From: JBBINE01 sp037444025 | GTDB lineage: Bacteria > Patescibacteriota > Minisyncoccia > UBA6257 > HR35 | NCBI GenBank assembly: GCA_037444025.1 | Contig: JBBINE010000011.1 | Span: forward strand, 1 to 31,008 | Direction: 5' to 3' | Length of the DNA stretch: 31,008 nt | Shown: piece after piece, positions 30,797 to 31,008 of the stretch | How the letters are laid out: each line of letters begins with the position of its first letter | Position numbering within the stretch: position 1 is the first letter of the stretch | Notes under the pieces: model-generated | Told to the model about the DNA's origin: nothing | Databases searched by the model: none | The model's input: the letters and a program-made list of their open reading frames with translations, nothing else | Position numbers and translations under genes: made by a program

Positions 30797-31008
30797 ATGA
30801 AGAAAATTATATTTTTAACTATTTTTTCCTTATTAGGTCTAACATTAATTTTTGCTCAAACTTCAACACCTACCTCTACCCCACCATCAACGCCAGCTTC
30901 TACTCCTCCAAAAGGCAAAAAGGGAGTAGATTTAGCTTGTTTAAGATTGGCAGTTGAAAAAAGAGAAGATGCTCTTAAAACTGCAAGAGAAAATTATTTC
31001 AATAAATT
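30797..31008 (+). CDS. Secreted protein, 5' part only (cut by window edge)
   Basis: The ATG at 30797 opens a frame with no stop to the window end, giving 70 residues. The signal peptide is KKIIFLTIFSLLGLTLIFAQ. A TSTPTSTPPSTPASTPPKG linker follows, then GVDLACLRLAVEKREDALKT, a charged helix starting with one Cys. The design matches the secreted protein at 29683-30222 (signal, Thr/Pro linker, Cys, helix with EDALKT versus KDALKS). The 207-nt region before it (30590-30796) is very A+T-rich and holds only promoter-like TATA strings. Confidence 0.75.
   Translation, partial: MKKIIFLTIFSLLGLTLIFAQTSTPTSTPPSTPASTPPKGKKGVDLACLRLAVEKREDALKTARENYFNK

Overview
The window is A+T-rich (roughly 30% G+C by eye), gene-dense and mostly minus-strand. 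It uses the standard bacterial code: TGA ends genes in several ATGA stop/start overlaps. Small single-domain proteins, short intergenic gaps, many 4-nt gene overlaps and lone secreted proteins with Ser/Thr/Pro-rich linkers suggest a reduced Patescibacteria (CPR, Parcubacteria-like) genome. This assignment is inference from style and gene content. No rRNA or phylogenetic marker is present to test it. A run of ten N at 27730-27739 shows that this is scaffolded assembly sequence.

Layout. 1-5000: an edge-truncated S9 peptidase (+), then minus-strand genes for a small MscS channel, a PD-(D/E)XK nuclease with a GGDEF diguanylate cyclase, a secreted OB-like protein, tRNA-Ser(GCT) and a SIMPL-domain protein. 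5073-10855: tyrS, a divergent enolase, phosphoenolpyruvate synthase and a D-2-hydroxyacid dehydrogenase, giving the PEP/pyruvate node and a possible lactate exit. 10852-17476: a copper/thiol island holding a helical protein, a CPLC membrane protein, DUF411, a redoxin broken by one stop codon, a CopB-type copper ATPase, a CsoR-family repressor with its operator inside a consensus promoter, a Cys-rich membrane protein and a Met-rich secreted protein. 17485-22220: glutamate dehydrogenase, a frameshifted DUF1861 gene and an M1 aminopeptidase. 22365-23016: a DUF475 membrane-protein pseudogene with three stops and a frameshift. 23098-26504: tRNA-Gln, tRNA-Ala, a small protein, VKOR, YjbQ, GalU, a frameshifted phosphoesterase and RdgB. 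26517-29102: a degraded tract with an sfsA remnant, a broken unknown gene, a two-TM protein and a methyltransferase-like pseudogene. 29144-31008: a SpoU methyltransferase, secreted/membrane proteins and an edge-truncated secreted protein.

The most unusual signal is a family of 74-bp palindromic elements inserted inside protein-coding genes: two copies in the copper ATPase and one older, diverged copy in the M1 aminopeptidase. All three are read in the same frame and orientation and add a similar peptide to the host protein, as Rickettsia palindromic elements do. The sequences flanking each copy differ from copy to copy, yet each flank pairs with its partner. A separate 9-bp-arm palindrome sits in frame in the same ATPase.

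Two further themes stand out. Several genes have a TATAAT box ending exactly 6-7 nt before the ATG, which predicts leaderless mRNAs. Many genes also carry stop codons, homopolymer frameshifts or a tandem duplication, especially from 22.3 to 29.1 kb. Real gene decay and sequencing error cannot be fully separated here, but the three substitution-type stops in the DUF475 gene favour some real decay.
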